The notes under the pieces were generated by a model. That model saw only the letters and a program-made list of their open reading frames with translations, had not been told where the DNA came from and ran no database searches. A DNA stretch of 64,000 bases, from positions 16,558,631 through 16,622,630 of the forward strand of contig NC_034409.1 of assembly GCF_002078875.1 (NCBI RefSeq), in the 5' to 3' direction. Shown here piece by piece: positions 11,411 through 24,844 of the stretch; the first letter of the stretch is position 1; each line of letters begins with the position of its first letter. Both the position numbers and the translations under genes were made by a program. Source of the DNA: Numida meleagris. Taxonomy: Eukaryota > Chordata > Aves > Galliformes > Numididae.

Positions 11411-14400
11411 TATTTTTGCTACACTTTTTTCTGTAACAGCATGGAATACAATTAACATTCAGTGTTCTAGGGGCAAACATAAAAAATATACTGACCAAAT
11501 TTTAAAATCTAGACTCAAGGAAATTTCTCTTTTGCTTACACATTTTTTTTTCTGTAATATATAAATATTCATATTTTGCAAGGACCTCGGATATAACAAT
11601 TAGTCTTTTGTAAATCTAGATTTTCTTAAAGACATAGTATATGATTCAGGTGCTGATCAGAAATGGTTAGGTGTTGGAAATTAATTTCAGAGAATGATAT
11701 TTTGTATTCTAAATTATATTTAATCAAGCTTCATTAGCTATTTATTTTTTTCCAGTTGTCATAACATTCATGTGTGATTGGGCATAAGTTGATTAAGAAG
11801 AAAGAAATAGCCAATAACATTGTAATATGCGAGGGGAGAAAATCACATCTAGAGTGAACTGAGTTATGATTATTCCCACTCCAACCTGAAGGGACACTGG
11901 AAAGGTTAATTTAGTGGCAGAGATTTCCTACACAGAATGGAATCACAAAAACTATGGGCTGTCACCTAATGGAGACAGAAGACAGGGTGAAAGAGTCATC
12001 TTCTATCAGGGGACGTATTAAATGGAAAATATTATCATACACTCAGGGCATTCTAAAAAGTAATGAAATGACAACAAGAAAATAAAATTAAACAAAATGT
12101 AGAATAGCAGGAATTGTGAGTAATTTGTGGCAAAGAACAACTGTTTAAAGATTGTTTCTTGTCTCCACTTGATTAATAAAATGTTTTAAAAACATGCTTT
12201 AGAAAGATTCAGTCCTGAATAAGAGAAAACATTTCCTATAATTGTAAGATATTTATTCCAGTATTATAAAGAATGGTTTTTCTTAAGCATGGAACTTTTT
12301 GCTTAAACTTCACAATTAACTGGTAATCATAATGAATACTATTTTTTATCCCTTCCTATGGAATCTGGTATTTTATACATAGAACAATAAAAAAAGCAGT
12401 ATATTGTCTTAGAAGATGTGCTGGAAGATTTTAGAAAAAAAATTCCATTTCTATTCAGTAATGCCTTTAGAGAGAATAGATAAAGTCTAGCAGATGGAGA
12501 GGTTGATTTGCAAAATTCTTATAATAAATTGAAAGCCTTGGAGTTGTACAAAGCCTTTGGAAACACAGTTTCCATATTTCCTGCGTGAGCTTGTAGATGT
12601 AGTCAGTGTTACCAGAGAAGTTGACAAAGATGCATCACACACAGTTAACCTTGTAGGTATGATTGCAATGAACTCTGCTTAGCACTTTGTTGTAGCTCCA
12701 TCATCTCCAGAGAATTACAAGGAACTAAACCTTTTTCTTCTATAGAAATATAAGAAATATCGGGTTATTTTATGACACTGCTAAGTGATATGCACATCAA
12801 TTTAAAATTGTGTTTCATTTTCCATCCTTCGTGGTGCTTTGAGATTCAAGGACAAAAAGGAAAGTGGTTTGCTGCCAGTAGCTGAGCAGCTTAAGAAGTT
12901 TTCTAAAACAGGCACCTATAAAATTCCCATTGCAATAAATGGAGCTTCTTTCCAGACTCACAACTTTTTTTTCAGTAAAAAAAGTTAACCTCTGCTACCC
13001 TCACAGTATGTCATCATGCCTCACCACTAACACTTTTCTTGTTATAAGCTAGAGTAGAAAGATATAGTTATAATAACTAAATAATAACGAGTTCTGAAAT
13101 GTTTTAAAACAATTTGTTTAATTAGTTCCAAGGAATATCCTTCCCATGTAACACTGAGTTTACTACCCGCAAAGATATCTTTGACCTTATCATGTAATTT
13201 ATGATTGTAGCTTGATGGAAATATTGATAGGTATTATTTAAGGTAATGCTGCTGTTTACCTATAAACTTTGAGATGCAGATGGAGCAGACATATAAGTTC
13301 TCTTACAAAAGATCTCTGACAAATTGTTATCTGAGATCTGATGAAAAGGTATTAGAGATCAGACATAGGATATGCATCTTCCAGAAAAAGCAGTCTAGAA
13401 TAATGATGCAAAATATTGTGACAATAGCCTAGGAATTAGAGGCAGGATTAAAAGTATGCCTGCCTTCCACTCCCAGTTCCATGCTCTAATGCACTGAAGA
13501 AGTTGTTGTTTTTCATTATCAAGGATGTATAACTTTGTATATTAAATCAAAGACAGTACATTTTTGAAAGATTTGAGTACTAAGGCTGGCAACATTTTGA
13601 GGTCTGAAAGCTTTATCTTTCTGAGAAATTGGTTAACAAACAAAATGGTATTGATTAGAAGTCTATTTTTTGGCACAGTAGTTATGAAATGTTGTGCTCA
13701 GTTTGTGAGTAGTATGAAAAGCTAAAAGCAATCTCCTACATTTCATGTGCTTATGTTCAAGACAGTACTACTGAGGGGTGGCATTCTTAAAAAAACTATT
13801 GTACTTCCTTGCATGGTGAAGGTCACATTTCGTAAATTGATTCCTGTGTATAGTAAGATGATTTGTGATAGAACTTTCTATATAAATGTAAACTGTTCTG
13901 TTGTTATCATTATCTCTATAAGACATCTGTGAGGAAGTAAAGAGAAAACAAAATAAAACCACTCATCTTCTAGATTTTGCTAAACTATCTTTCTCAGAAA
14001 AAGCATAAGTGCAGGCATAGACCACATGTGTGGACCAAAGAAGTGTCGGAGGAGAAAATGAGAGGAGTCATCAACCACACAATGTCAATCTCATACACAT
14101 TTTTGTGAACGCATGTTCCAGTCAGTCTCTTAATTTAGATGGAAGAAGTAGAAATGAAGGGTTAGCTATGTTCTGAAATATCACTTGAAAGGTACTATTT
14201 CAACCACAAACTTATTTATATGAGTGTTTGTCACACAACAACATCAAAATTCAGGCTTAGCAGTGAAAATTGCTGGATAGTCACAGTCGTGAATGCAGCA
14301 GGTAAACAATATGACAGCTGCTCCCAAAAGAGTGAACAGTAAATTTTATACTAGTTCCAAGAGTAATCTAATAGTTTAGTTGATTATGATGTCTATCTGG

Positions 14401-16883
14401 CACTTTTTATACATCAGATTGATTTTGGCTGTAAAAACATTATCTCAGAGTCCACTAACTTCAAAAATAGACTAATTTTACTGTAAGTCTTATATTTAAT
14501 TTAATATAGAAATCATTTAAGTTTCCAATAATTATTACAACCATGTTTTAATAACCTGTAAAATTTATTTAAGGATGAAATATATGTTTTTAAGCTTAAA
14601 GAACTGATGGTAAAAACATTAAGGTTCCCTTCAGTTGGAACTGTTTTTGATTTATGTGAGGAATTTTAGTTCTTTTTCTGCTTTTTTTTTTNNNNNNNCC
14701 CCCCAAATCAGCAAAAATCTTTTCCTTGAAAACTGTAACATCCATTTTGACAGCAATACATTTCCTTGGGCTTCTACTTCCTCCGGTGCAACTATACTTG
14801 ATGGTCATCCTTGTTCAGAGTGATGTTTCAGTCAGTCACAGCAGAATATCAGCATGATAAGCGCTAAAATCTACACGAAAGATTGTATCATAAAGAACAG
14901 GGGATTTCTGGTTTCTCTTGTCAGCTTTGGTAATGAAATGTCACTTGGACTATTCATTTTGCTTTTCCCTTTGTTAAGTGGATAACTTAGCCTGCCACAG
15001 TTACAGACCTTGTACAGCTATGCTCTTCCTCATTTATTTGAGTGTACTCCCTTGTGCATGAGCATTTATGTGAAGTTCAAACTCTTATGGCTCCACTGAG
15101 TTAGGATAAGTTGCCCATTGATAAGCTTTTTCTCTGGCTGATTCTCTGGACTTCTTTAACAGTAAGCTTTTATATTCAGAGGGAAGACAGTAGCTGGACA
15201 GCTTAATTGACAGCATAATGTAAGAATAAGAAGACTTTTGAGCAAAGGAATTAGATCTATCTACTTCTCAATATTACCTAAAATGTTTGTGGCTGTTTTT
15301 AGAGACCTAAACAGCCCTTCCAGCTTCAGTAACTTCTGGCCTCTGGAGTCTGGGAGTCAGTCTGGTTCCATGCTTAAATGATTGTACAATTTACAACAAG
15401 TATAGCTGATTTCTCTTAAAACTCTAATAAGATAGTCCAGTGAAGTCAGCAGCGGATCAGAGAAAACAAATAAATAAATTTTGATTAGTCCTAATTTGTG
15501 TAAGATGTTTATGTACCTCTAGTCACTGAGTCATTACTTTGCCTTTGTTTTTGCTCCCTAATAACCTTCTTGACATTTTGATCAAAGAACAACCTAGTGA
15601 TTAGGCTGCACAGAAAACAACTTCATTTCTTTTATTAATATTACTAAATTAACATCAATAAATCGATATTAATAAAATATTATTTATTTTGCATTAATAT
15701 CAACAAATATATTCTTATAATTCACAGCATGTGAGCAATGGAGAAAAATATTTTCTTCTTATGAAAACATCTTGCAAATATTGACTCCGGAACTCTGATT
15801 TATATTTTGATATAAACAAACAACCAAACCAAACCAAACAGCACTAAAAAACTCAATTAGGTAGGTATTTGCCTACAAGCCTAATTTTTGCTTAAATTTT
15901 GGACCAAACTTTAATATGCACATCGATGGTGCTATTAGAGTGTCAGTGCATAATGAAAATGTGCCTGCCATATTTTTGATACTATAAAGAGAGTTAATCA
16001 TCAACCACGTAGTCTATGGAGAAGCACTAATATGTGGAATGCAAAAAAACATCTGCATGGTATGTTTATCACTTTTGCCAGCAACTAAAAAAGAAAACTA
16101 ATTTATAAATCTGACCTCTTACTCTTGCCATCTTTTAAAAGAATCCATATTTTACTGCTATAGTACACATTCTGTAAAGCAGGTATCCTGGTAGATGTTG
16201 TGCTCATGCAGAGAATATAGATGACAAAAACATGATAGGGAAACTTCCTAGAATATCTTGGTTTTGGATGTCATTATCAATCCGTACTTTATGTTTTCCA
16301 GGTATTCTTATCTCTTTCTTCACAATGCAGTGTTGAATATTGTGCTTAATCTAAAAATACAAAGGAAAAGTATTTGTCTAATATTATGAAGTACAAAGTA
16401 CTAAACTTAGTATCTCCTGTCCATGTACAGGTACTTACAATAAACTTCTAATATACTGAAGAATATATCTATGTGTACTTATGAAGATTTAGAATTTGTG
16501 GAAAGAAGTAGTAAATATATTTGATTATTTTGTTAGGTTTCCCTGAATTGTTTGTTTATGGTGGAAGCAGAGATGTATTAATATTTTTCTGTACATATCT
16601 TCCTTACAAGCAATTAGAAATATAGAATATTATTTCACCAAATGCATATGCATACATTTATAAGGAAATATTAATATTATATTAAAGTCTTTTGATAACA
16701 TATATATAACACCACTAGGATTTTTCAATAAAAGTGTAAAATAATTCCACATACACTGATAATTAAAACTAGAAGTAAAAATGTTTAACTAAACAGTTTT
16801 CCCAGAATCTGATAGAATCTTTAGAAATGAAATCACCTGAAATCAGTCTGAATAATATAGCATAGGTAAAGTAGGAATAATTA
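11411..16883. other. Unique AT-rich sequence with one assembly gap
   Basis: About 5.5 kb with no repeat or exon I can name. It contains the seven-base gap at 14692-14698, an AT-rich stretch with many TTAATATT-like words at 15640-15720, and a CCAAA-rich run near 15817-15840. Small open frames (for example 13747-13932) are chance length. Confidence 0.55.
14692..14698. other. Assembly gap (seven unresolved bases)
   Basis: Seven Ns sit exactly between a run of T and a run of C. The true length of the T and C runs cannot be known from this sequence. Confidence 0.99.
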
Positions 16884-17565
16884 ATCGTAGAATCATAGGG
16901 TCTCTAGAGTCAGAAGGTACCCCCAGATGTCATCTAGGCCAACTCCCTTGCAATGAACAGGCACATCCACAGTTCAGTCAGGTTGCTCAGAGGCTGATCC
17001 ATCATGACCTTCATAGTCTCCAGAGTTGGGGCATGCACCACATCCCTGAGCAACCTGTTTCAGTGCCTCACCAGCCTCACTGTAAAATACTTTTTCCTCA
17101 TATCCGACTTAAGTCTACTCTCTTTAGGTTTGAAAGTGTTTCCACTTGTCCTATCACCACAGACTCTGCTAAAGTGTCTGTCCCCTTCTTTCCTGTAGCT
17201 CCCCTTTACGCTCTGAAAGGCTGCTATCAGACCTCCCCAGAGCCTTCTCTTCTTCAGGTTGAACAGCCCCAGCTCTCTCAGCCTGTCCTTGCAGAGGAGG
17301 TGTTCCATCCCATGGATCATTTTTGTGACCATCCTCTGGTTGCACTCTAACAGGTCCATGTCTCTCCTGTACTGAGGACTCCACATCTGGACGCAGTAGT
17401 CCAGGTGAGGTCTCACAGCACAGAGCAGAGGAGTAGGACCACCTCCCTCACACTGCTGGCCATGCTGCTTTTGATGCAGCCCAAGATACATTTGGTTTCC
17501 TGGGCTGTGAGGGCACAGTGCTTGCTCATGTCCACCTTCCCATCCACCAGTACCTCCAGGTCCTA
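16884..17565 (-). mobile_element. CR1 LINE with decayed ORF2 C-terminus
   Basis: The reverse complement carries a CR1 3' end at the left edge (GTAGAATCATAGGG on the forward strand) and continues into the ORF2 C-terminal half. The open part read leftward from about 17565 encodes VRPHLDYCVQMW and MIHGMEHL-like tracts that match the copy at 9290-9420. Stops and frame changes break it. The longer reverse open frame that extends to 17665 runs past the element edge by chance. Confidence 0.9.
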
Positions 17566-17799
17566 AAATAATATAAGTATTTTCATATTTATTTTCCTGA
17601 AACTTCTCTTCTCCCCTTCCCTCTTTCTTAAATACACATGAACATTTTAGGCATCTTTTGCCCAAAATGTATGCAGCCTCTGTTCTCTAGAAAATATGAA
17701 TAGAGTATGCAGGCTATGACATACGTCATGACTTGAATAAATAAAGAAATGGGAATGAACTGGCACAAATTAGAATTTTTTATTAGGTATCAAATTATA

Positions 17800-17968
17800 G
17801 TCATAGAATCATATGATGGGTTGGGTTAGAAGGGATCTTGAATCCCACCCAGTCCCAACTCCCTGCCGTGGGCTGGGTGCCACCCACCAGCTCAGGCTGC
17901 CCAGGGCCGCATCCAACCTTGCCTTGAGTGCCTCCACTGTGGATGGGGCACCCACAGCTTCTTTGAGA
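17800..17968 (-). mobile_element. CR1 LINE 3' end, short
   Basis: The reverse-complement CR1 tail (TCATAGAATCATATG at about 17803) is followed by the 3' UTR with CCAACTCCCTGCCGTGGGC and the last ORF2 codons. It breaks off abruptly at about 17968. It lies 235 bp from the previous CR1 in the same orientation but belongs to a different subtype, so it is a separate insertion. Confidence 0.88.
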
Positions 17969-20924
17969 AAGGAAGACTTTACAATACCCTTTTCTCCATT
18001 CCATCTAGCAGAGTGTTGGCTTCTATAGTCACAGCACAGCTCAAAGATTTCATTCGGTATGCCAAAACAGCATTCTTCTGTCTGGATTGCTGGAAAGAAG
18101 ATTTTAAGAGAAATCTAAGAAAATACTGCGTTTTCTGACCTTACAGTTAAAAAACTATACAATCTCAGACATCCTCCTGAATAATGTGTTCTAGGGGTAG
18201 GAGGAAAAGCTTTCTAATTCCATTTAGAGAAAATAATAAAACAGACTTCTAATGTTTTTGTTTTCTTTTCTTCCCTCTGCTCCCCCCTGCCCCCCACCAA
18301 AAGTCAAATTCAGAGAGACACATATCCTTAAGTCTAGTTTCTGAGATCAATTACTTTCTGCCAAAATGCTCCCTGCTCAAAGTTGGTTAGCATCAGAAGC
18401 TTCTGAAAATAGATCTGTGCTGACCATTGCTGTTATATAAGCTTTAGTACTTCTTTAAAGACAGCCTGTCAAGAATACAATTTGACAAGCTGAGTCATAC
18501 CAACTCATATATGAATGATTTCAAAATAAATTGCATCTGACCATTTGTACACAATAGAAGAGCACATCTTTATGGAATTCCTTCTGTGTTCATTTATTTT
18601 GAAAATGCATTATTTCCTGCTGTACTTCAAGAAGTTTAGTATTTCTTGTCTGTTATGTTTTTTAAAGCACAGAACAGGTGACTTACGAAAACAAACAAAT
18701 AAAACAATTTTTTTAAAAAAACAAATTTTTCTGAGAGTACAGATTAGTAGTGGATAAATTAGAATAAAAATAAGTAATCATCTGCTATCTTGTCCTGATG
18801 GCCAAGAATTTTTGAACATAATATTTCCCTCTAATTTGTACGCCATCAGTATACCAAAGCATGGAAATGTTTTCTCTTGAATCTGTGAACCCATGTAATA
18901 CTTTCACAAACAGATTTTTTTAAGTAATACTCCATTAGACATAAACTATGTGTAATTTAGAAATGTTTTCCCCAGTAAAAACACAATTTTTCTCCATCTC
19001 TGTATGATACTCAATAAATGCTTAGGAAAAATGTATCTCAATTTTAAATTAAAAAGAACTTGATGTTCCCTGTACAACTCATGAGGACAGACTTTGCAAC
19101 GGTCTGGCAGCATTTCTAAATGCCACAGGAACAGGCTTATTTATATATTCTGGGAATCAGTCTGTACTGTGATCTGATTAGTTCTACACTAGACCTCCAC
19201 CTCTGCTCTCTCACATGGCTGGGTGGGAGATGTGGACCAGCTGATGGAAGAACCTTGGCATGGAAGATCCATACAAGTTTCTAGCCTTTAATTGAATATC
19301 TCTGACTTCATTAAAAACACTTTTTATCATGACTTCTCATTAACCTCATACTGATTTTCTTTAAAAGTTTTTCCTCAAGTTAATGAGCTACTAAAAGAAT
19401 TTTTTCACATTTTGATGTGCATGTGGACACATTCCCAGTACATGAAAATTACTAATAAACATTTTTGTAATGGCTTGTAGACCTGATAAATAAATAAATA
19501 AATAAAACAACTCCCTAACATACCATATTTCAAATATTTGCACAGCAACCTGCAAATGCACAAACTCCTACTTTCATAAATGAAGCATTCCCTTGTGTGT
19601 TGCAAGTCTTTCTCACCCACTAGAGATTTATCCTGAACTTCCCTGTTGCTTTCCTTTAACTGCTGAACAAAAGAGTTCTGTATATTCACTTATTTATCAG
19701 TTACTTTTTTTTCTGTTTCAGTTTTCCTTATGCACGTATTAGCATTCATTATCTTTTCCTAATACTTTGATATTTCATGAATTATAGATTCACTGTACTG
19801 CTCAATGAGATAAGAAAAATCTTTACATTGTCTTCATAAGGTCTTGGGTGGCTGCTATTTCTGTAGTTTGGGGGAGAATTGTAAATTAGCTGGATAATGT
19901 CTGTAAATTCTCTCTATGGTCAATAGAGATAAATAGGGTTTTCCAGAGTTGCTTGAAGTGGGCAATGTGGTCATTTCTTTATTATTTTATTCAACACAAT
20001 AATGCCTTCTTTAGCTCTCTGTTGAAATAGTTATAGCCAAGAAGTAATGCGCTGCTAGTCTCATATTTTGCAACTTTTTAATTAAAATAGTATTTTATTA
20101 GCAAAATGTTAAAGGGAAGCATTGTTGTGTCTTTACTTTTCTTAAGCTAGATGCCCATGTAACACACAAATAGAGCTATCAAACTGAAACAGTAGCCAGA
20201 ACACCAACAGCTACAAAAAATGGCAGATCCCCTGCAAAGATGAGCTCCCATTAAGGTATTTTTCATCCTGTGACTGAGAAGGCAGGTAAAGCTCGGGTGT
20301 ATAAAATACAGCATCTAATCTGATAAACATTTGTTTGTGCTCCTGGAGTAATTTTCCTGTGGATAACATGTTGGTTTGTAATGTCAAAACATAGTTATGC
20401 TATCTTCAGAGTGCCTGAAAAATGCAACAATTTTCTCAGTAATGGATGAATAGTAAATGCTGTGCTGACCAAATATGACCAAATGCACTTCATACAAACC
20501 TAATCAAGACATAACGCTATTCATAAATGGATTTTAAACCTTTTGTAGCTTTGGCAATAGCAGTACCATTACCAAAAATAGTAAACTACATCAGTTTCTG
20601 CAGGAATAATCAACATTCGTACTTCTGCACCATTTCTTTGGTGGTAGGCAATCTTGTCCAGCTGGAAGAAACAATTAGCAGCTCCAGACCAGCTGATGCG
20701 TTCATAAAGAAGCAGAGTTCTGGTTCCTAAACTACATATTAATTATGAGGTGCTATCAGAAGGCAACAAGTGTGAGGATCTCCATATTTCATTGGGTGAA
20801 GACTTTTGCAGTGCAGAGTTTTATTTCTAAAGTATTATGAATTACACATGAAGAGTTCCTTATGTTGGTTGTTATAGTTCGTATCAATGTTATAATTCAT
20901 ATAACCAAATGTTATTGGTGGGAG
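17969..20924. other. Unique AT-rich sequence, no gene seen
   Basis: Contains a short AAAT microsatellite at about 19487-19506. No exon or repeat was recognised. Confidence 0.55.
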
Positions 20925-20985
20925 TTGGACTACATGGCTTTAAAGGTCACTTTCAACTCAAATGATGCTATGATTCTACAATTTT
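20925..20985 (+). mobile_element. CR1-like 3' UTR remnant
   Basis: A short tract with GGAGTTGGACTACATGG, a TTCAACTCAAATGATGC block and GATTCTAC matches the final 60 bp of CR1 copies elsewhere in the window. It is too short to assign to a subtype. Confidence 0.65.
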
Positions 20986-22499
20986 CTTATACTTCTACAT
21001 CAGACCACATATTGCTAAAGGTTTGAAGTCTAATATTTTCTCCATAGATGAAATCAAATTCCATGTTAACTTGAAATAGAACTGATTTTCCTGGTATTCA
21101 AATAGTTATGTTCTGTTAAGTGTTATTATTACTGTATAAACTAAGGCAGAAAATAAATGTCTTTCTGAGATTTTTATTTGAATGATTTAGTTATTTTCTG
21201 TGGTTGTGTATTCACCCTTTTTAATAATGATAAATTATTTATATTTCCTGGCAGAAAAAGTGCACTATTAATGCAATAATTAAAATCTAAATTTGTAATG
21301 AAAAAAGTGGGAAACACACTAATTAAGGAAAGGTGAGAAGCACCCTGGATTTGTACTTAGATTTTCCTTTTTTTTTCCTGCCAATTTTGCTGAGGACCAA
21401 AGGTTAGGTCTCCTAAAGCCATAAAATGTAGGAAGAATAAAACAAAAAATGCAGCTTCTATGCTTTGGTGCAGAATCAAGAACCTGTAATTATTAAATGT
21501 ATAGTCTTCCTATAAAAAATGTCAGGAAACCTACCACAGCAGTCCAAATCAGCCAGCAGACACAATGCACTAATGTTAGGGATGTGAGGGAAATACTGTC
21601 TCCCTCAGAGGCTTTAAGAAGGTTTCTTTGTTGAGAGGGAAGTAATATATTTGAAGATAATCCCACACTGCTTTTCTTTCAGACAACTTATTATGATTCA
21701 TTCCAGTCCTTTAAGGCTAAGAAATGCAGCTTTTTATACAATAACCTGGTGTTTAGTGCATCCGCCCTCCACAAAGCTGTGGCTTTAATTCCTGCTTTTC
21801 TCTGAAATTATCTCTACAGATTTTACCTCATCAGGCATTATCACAATCAGTGCGCAACGGTGACAACTGGTAGCTATTCTTTGTATAGGAGGAAAAGCAG
21901 AGGAGGGGAAGGGAAGGGAAGGGAAGGGAAGGGAAGGGAAGGGAAGNAAGGGAAGGGAAGGGAAGGGAAGGGAAGGGAAGGGAAGGGAAGGCTCCCTAGC
22001 TCTGTGATAGAACATTCACTTAGGGGAGAAGTCTGCACATTGCATGCCTATTTTAACTTTTTATAATCTTGCTAAAAGTGTGCCAATTAGTATTAATTGT
22101 GATGAATATCAACCAGGCATTATAAAGAGGAATCAGGTTGCTAATATAGTTCTTACTGACTGTAAAACTACATTTTACAAGTTCACTAAATAGCAATCCT
22201 AAAATTGCAGAGGGAAAGAAGTGCAGCATTTTCTGACAAGTAATATTACAAAAAAGCAGCTGCCCACCTGAAGAATTTGTATCAAATATTTATTGTATAA
22301 TATACCAGAAATAAGTCCTAATTCTGCTATTTCCAACAAAGCTGAGTCTCTATTGTTCATCATGGTGGAAAAATACTCTCTACAGTGGCATGACTTTGAT
22401 GAGAAATTGATCCAGACCACTGAATAAAAAATGTGATTCAAAATGTGGTACCTGTTTATGCCTCATGATATAATATAGTGCAAGGGCCTCCAAGGTGTC
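20986..22499. other. Unique sequence with a GGGAA microsatellite
   Basis: Apart from the microsatellite listed separately, nothing is recognised. Open frames crossing the microsatellite are produced by the repeat itself. Confidence 0.55.
21904..21990 (+). repeat. Pentanucleotide microsatellite, GGGAA units
   Basis: About 87 bp of almost perfect GGGAA/AAGGG repeats (around 17 units), with a single unresolved base at 21947. One strand is purely purine. The true copy number is uncertain because of the unresolved base. Confidence 0.97.
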
Positions 22500-23560
22500 A
22501 TAGCATCACTGAATGGTTAGGGTTGGAAGGGAACTCTGGAGGTCATCTGGTCCAACGTGCTGCTCAAACAGGGTCCCTTAGATCAGATTACTCGGGATTG
22601 TGTCCAGATAGCTTTTGAAAATCTCCAGAGAAGGAAATCTCACAGTCTCTGAGCAAACTCTCCCAGTGCTCAGTCGCCCTCCTAGCAAAGTAGTTTTTCC
22701 TCATATTCAGATGGAATTTTTTTGCTTCTGTTTGTATTCATTGTCTGTCATTATATTGCTGGGCACTCCTGAGAAATGTGGTCACATCCTCTTGACACTT
22801 TCCCTTCACATACTTACTCACATTGATCAGATCTCCCTTGAGCCTTCTCTTCTCCAGGCTGAACAGCCCCAGATCCCTCAGTCTTTCCTCATATGGGAGA
22901 TGCTGCAATCCCCTCATCATTTTAGTAGCCCTTCTCTGGGCTTGTTCTAGGTGCTACAGGCCTCCATGCGCTGAACACACTACTCCAGGCAAGGCCTCAC
23001 TATGGCAGAGTAGAGCAGCAGTATCACCTCCTTCAACCTACTGACAATGCTCTTCTTAAAGCAGCCCAGGATACCATTGGCCTTCTACAGGCCAGAGGGA
23101 TACATTGTTGGATCACGGTCAACTCCATGTCAACTCCATATCACCTAGGTCCTTCTCCACAGAGCTACTTGCCAGCAGGTCAGACCCCAGCCTGTACTGT
23201 TGCATGGGGTTATCCCTCCCCAGGTGCAGGACTTTACACTTGCCTTGGTTGAACTTCAAGATGCTCCTCTCTGCTTATCCCTCTAGCTTACCAAGATCCT
23301 TCTGAATGGCAGCACAACACTCTGGGGTGTCAGCTTCTACTCCCAGTTTTGCATCATCAGCAAATTTGCTGAGGAGGCACTCTATCCTTTCATACAGGTC
23401 ACTGAATATGTTAAACAATACTGGACCCAGTACTGATCTCCAGCAGACACCATTAGCCACAGGCCTCCAACTCAGCTCTGTGCCACTAATCACAACACTC
23501 TGAGACCTACCATTCAACCAGTTCTCGATCTACCTCACTTTCCACTCCTCCAGCCCACAG
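22500..23560 (-). mobile_element. CR1 LINE, about 1.06 kb, different subtype
   Basis: The reverse complement runs from the RT domain to a 3' UTR (GGTTGGAAGGGAACTCTGGAGG at the left edge, read on the forward strand). On the reverse strand the frame at 23275-23517 holds an SKFADDAKL-like tract with the catalytic FADD box, and 22738-22920 holds a MMRGLQHL and [14 protein letters not shown] tract. Stops and indels separate these pieces. It lacks a clear ATTCTATGA tail, which suggests a different CR1 subtype from the copies at 8385 and 10995. Confidence 0.9.
23275..23517 (-). pseudogene. CR1 reverse-transcriptase core fragment
   Basis: An 80-residue open stretch covers the RT palm of CR1 ORF2: a VLGPVLFNIF block and then KFADDAK with the catalytic aspartates. 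It is flanked by stops on both sides, so it is only a relic of the LINE frame. It is useful mainly for assigning the CR1 subtype. Confidence 0.88.
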
Positions 23561-24844
23561 GTAGCAGTTTTTGAAACGTAACATATACTTTTTGGATTGT
23601 GCTGTGACATGCTGCTGTATCAGCTTCAGGATCTCCTCACTGTGTTGCCTTGTAGACCCACTCTAATTGAAACTTATCTTTGGCATAACGGATTAAAATA
23701 TAATAAAATAATAAAGTATACTGTTACTGTTGTTATATTATATAAAATAATAAAATATACTGTTACCCAGACAATGATTTTCACAATGTGTCACATCACT
23801 GCCTCTAGTCAGTGCTTTTTGTCCCCAGTGCTGCCTGTGCATTTACACTCAGCTTCCACTCTTTGTCCCAAGGCATTCTTCATGGTGTTTTGGTCTGTCA
23901 CCTGGGAAGAAGGCAAAGCAGAGCATGTCTAGAACTGATCTTAGTGCACGCTGGTTATCAGCCAACTGCAGGTTCCACTTACTCAGACACTCTTTAAATG
24001 AGGGCTGATGATGGCCAAGTTTTTCACACCTTCCCCTTAAGCTGAGCCTCTCTCACACACTTACGGAATGCATTTACCTCTATTTGAAATTTAATTGGAA
24101 ATTAGCACAAGTTAAACAGACAGATGGGTAATGAGATTGTGTGACAGGTGGGCAAAAATACTTTACAGCTGAGTACAAAAGAGAACTAGAAGGTAATTTG
24201 GCAGTTTCTCTTCTTCGTGACATTCATCATTTAACTGTCTCTTGTAGCATAGCTAGTGATCCTAGATACTGAAGTCCCCCAAACCTCCCAGTGCATGGTG
24301 GTTAGATGCTACAACATTGTCCTCTTGTAATTAAATTCTTTCCAAAGAAAAAGGAGAGAAAGAGAAGGTCGTGTTCTGTAAGTATAGAGAAAACTTGAAA
24401 AAAGCTTTAACATGTTTGGAAAATTTTAAAAGAGCTTACAGCTTCTTGATAAAATTTGATAAAAACACTGATCTGTTTGATTTGTTGACTATGAGTAGTG
24501 CCTAGGGGTATCTCTATGTAACAGTCCGTTTCAGGTTGCAGAAATTCAGCTTATCAGATCCTCTGGAAAATAGATTTTAAGTAATCAGTCTTGAGGATGT
24601 GCCTATCTTTCCTTTGTACTGTATAAGCATCATTCAGTTTTGGCTTTTAGTCCATCCTCTTTCTGGGATTCTCTTTTATGATACAAAAAGATGCGCAATC
24701 TGCCACAACAGGAAAGAGAAAAGTTAATTATTTTTAAGAAAAAAAACCAACAATTCTAAACTAAACTAAAATAAAAAAGGAACATTATTATATCAATTTA
24801 AAATGATTTAATATTAGAATTCTGCATAGTGAAATACCAAAATA
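23561..24844. other. Unique sequence, no gene seen
   Basis: Holds an imperfect 25-bp direct duplication at 23703-23766 (listed separately). No exon was recognised. Confidence 0.55.
23703..23766 (+). repeat. 25-bp direct repeat, two copies
   Basis: The unit ATAAAATAATAAAGTATACT plus GTTAC at 23703-23727 recurs at 23742-23766 with one mismatch, giving a 39-bp period. Confidence 0.9.

Noticed and set aside
14596..14823. Open frames across the gap at 14692-14698
   Set aside because: They read through unresolved bases, so their continuity is not real evidence.
17060..17665. 201-codon reverse open frame as a possible gene
   Set aside because: Its main part is CR1 ORF2 C-terminus; the beginning runs into unique DNA by chance.
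21904..21990. CRISPR array or satellite
   Set aside because: Simple pentanucleotide units with no spacers; an ordinary microsatellite.
21785..22066. Open frames on both strands across the GGGAA repeat
   Set aside because: A pentanucleotide repeat without stop codons keeps frames open; the products are simple repeats.
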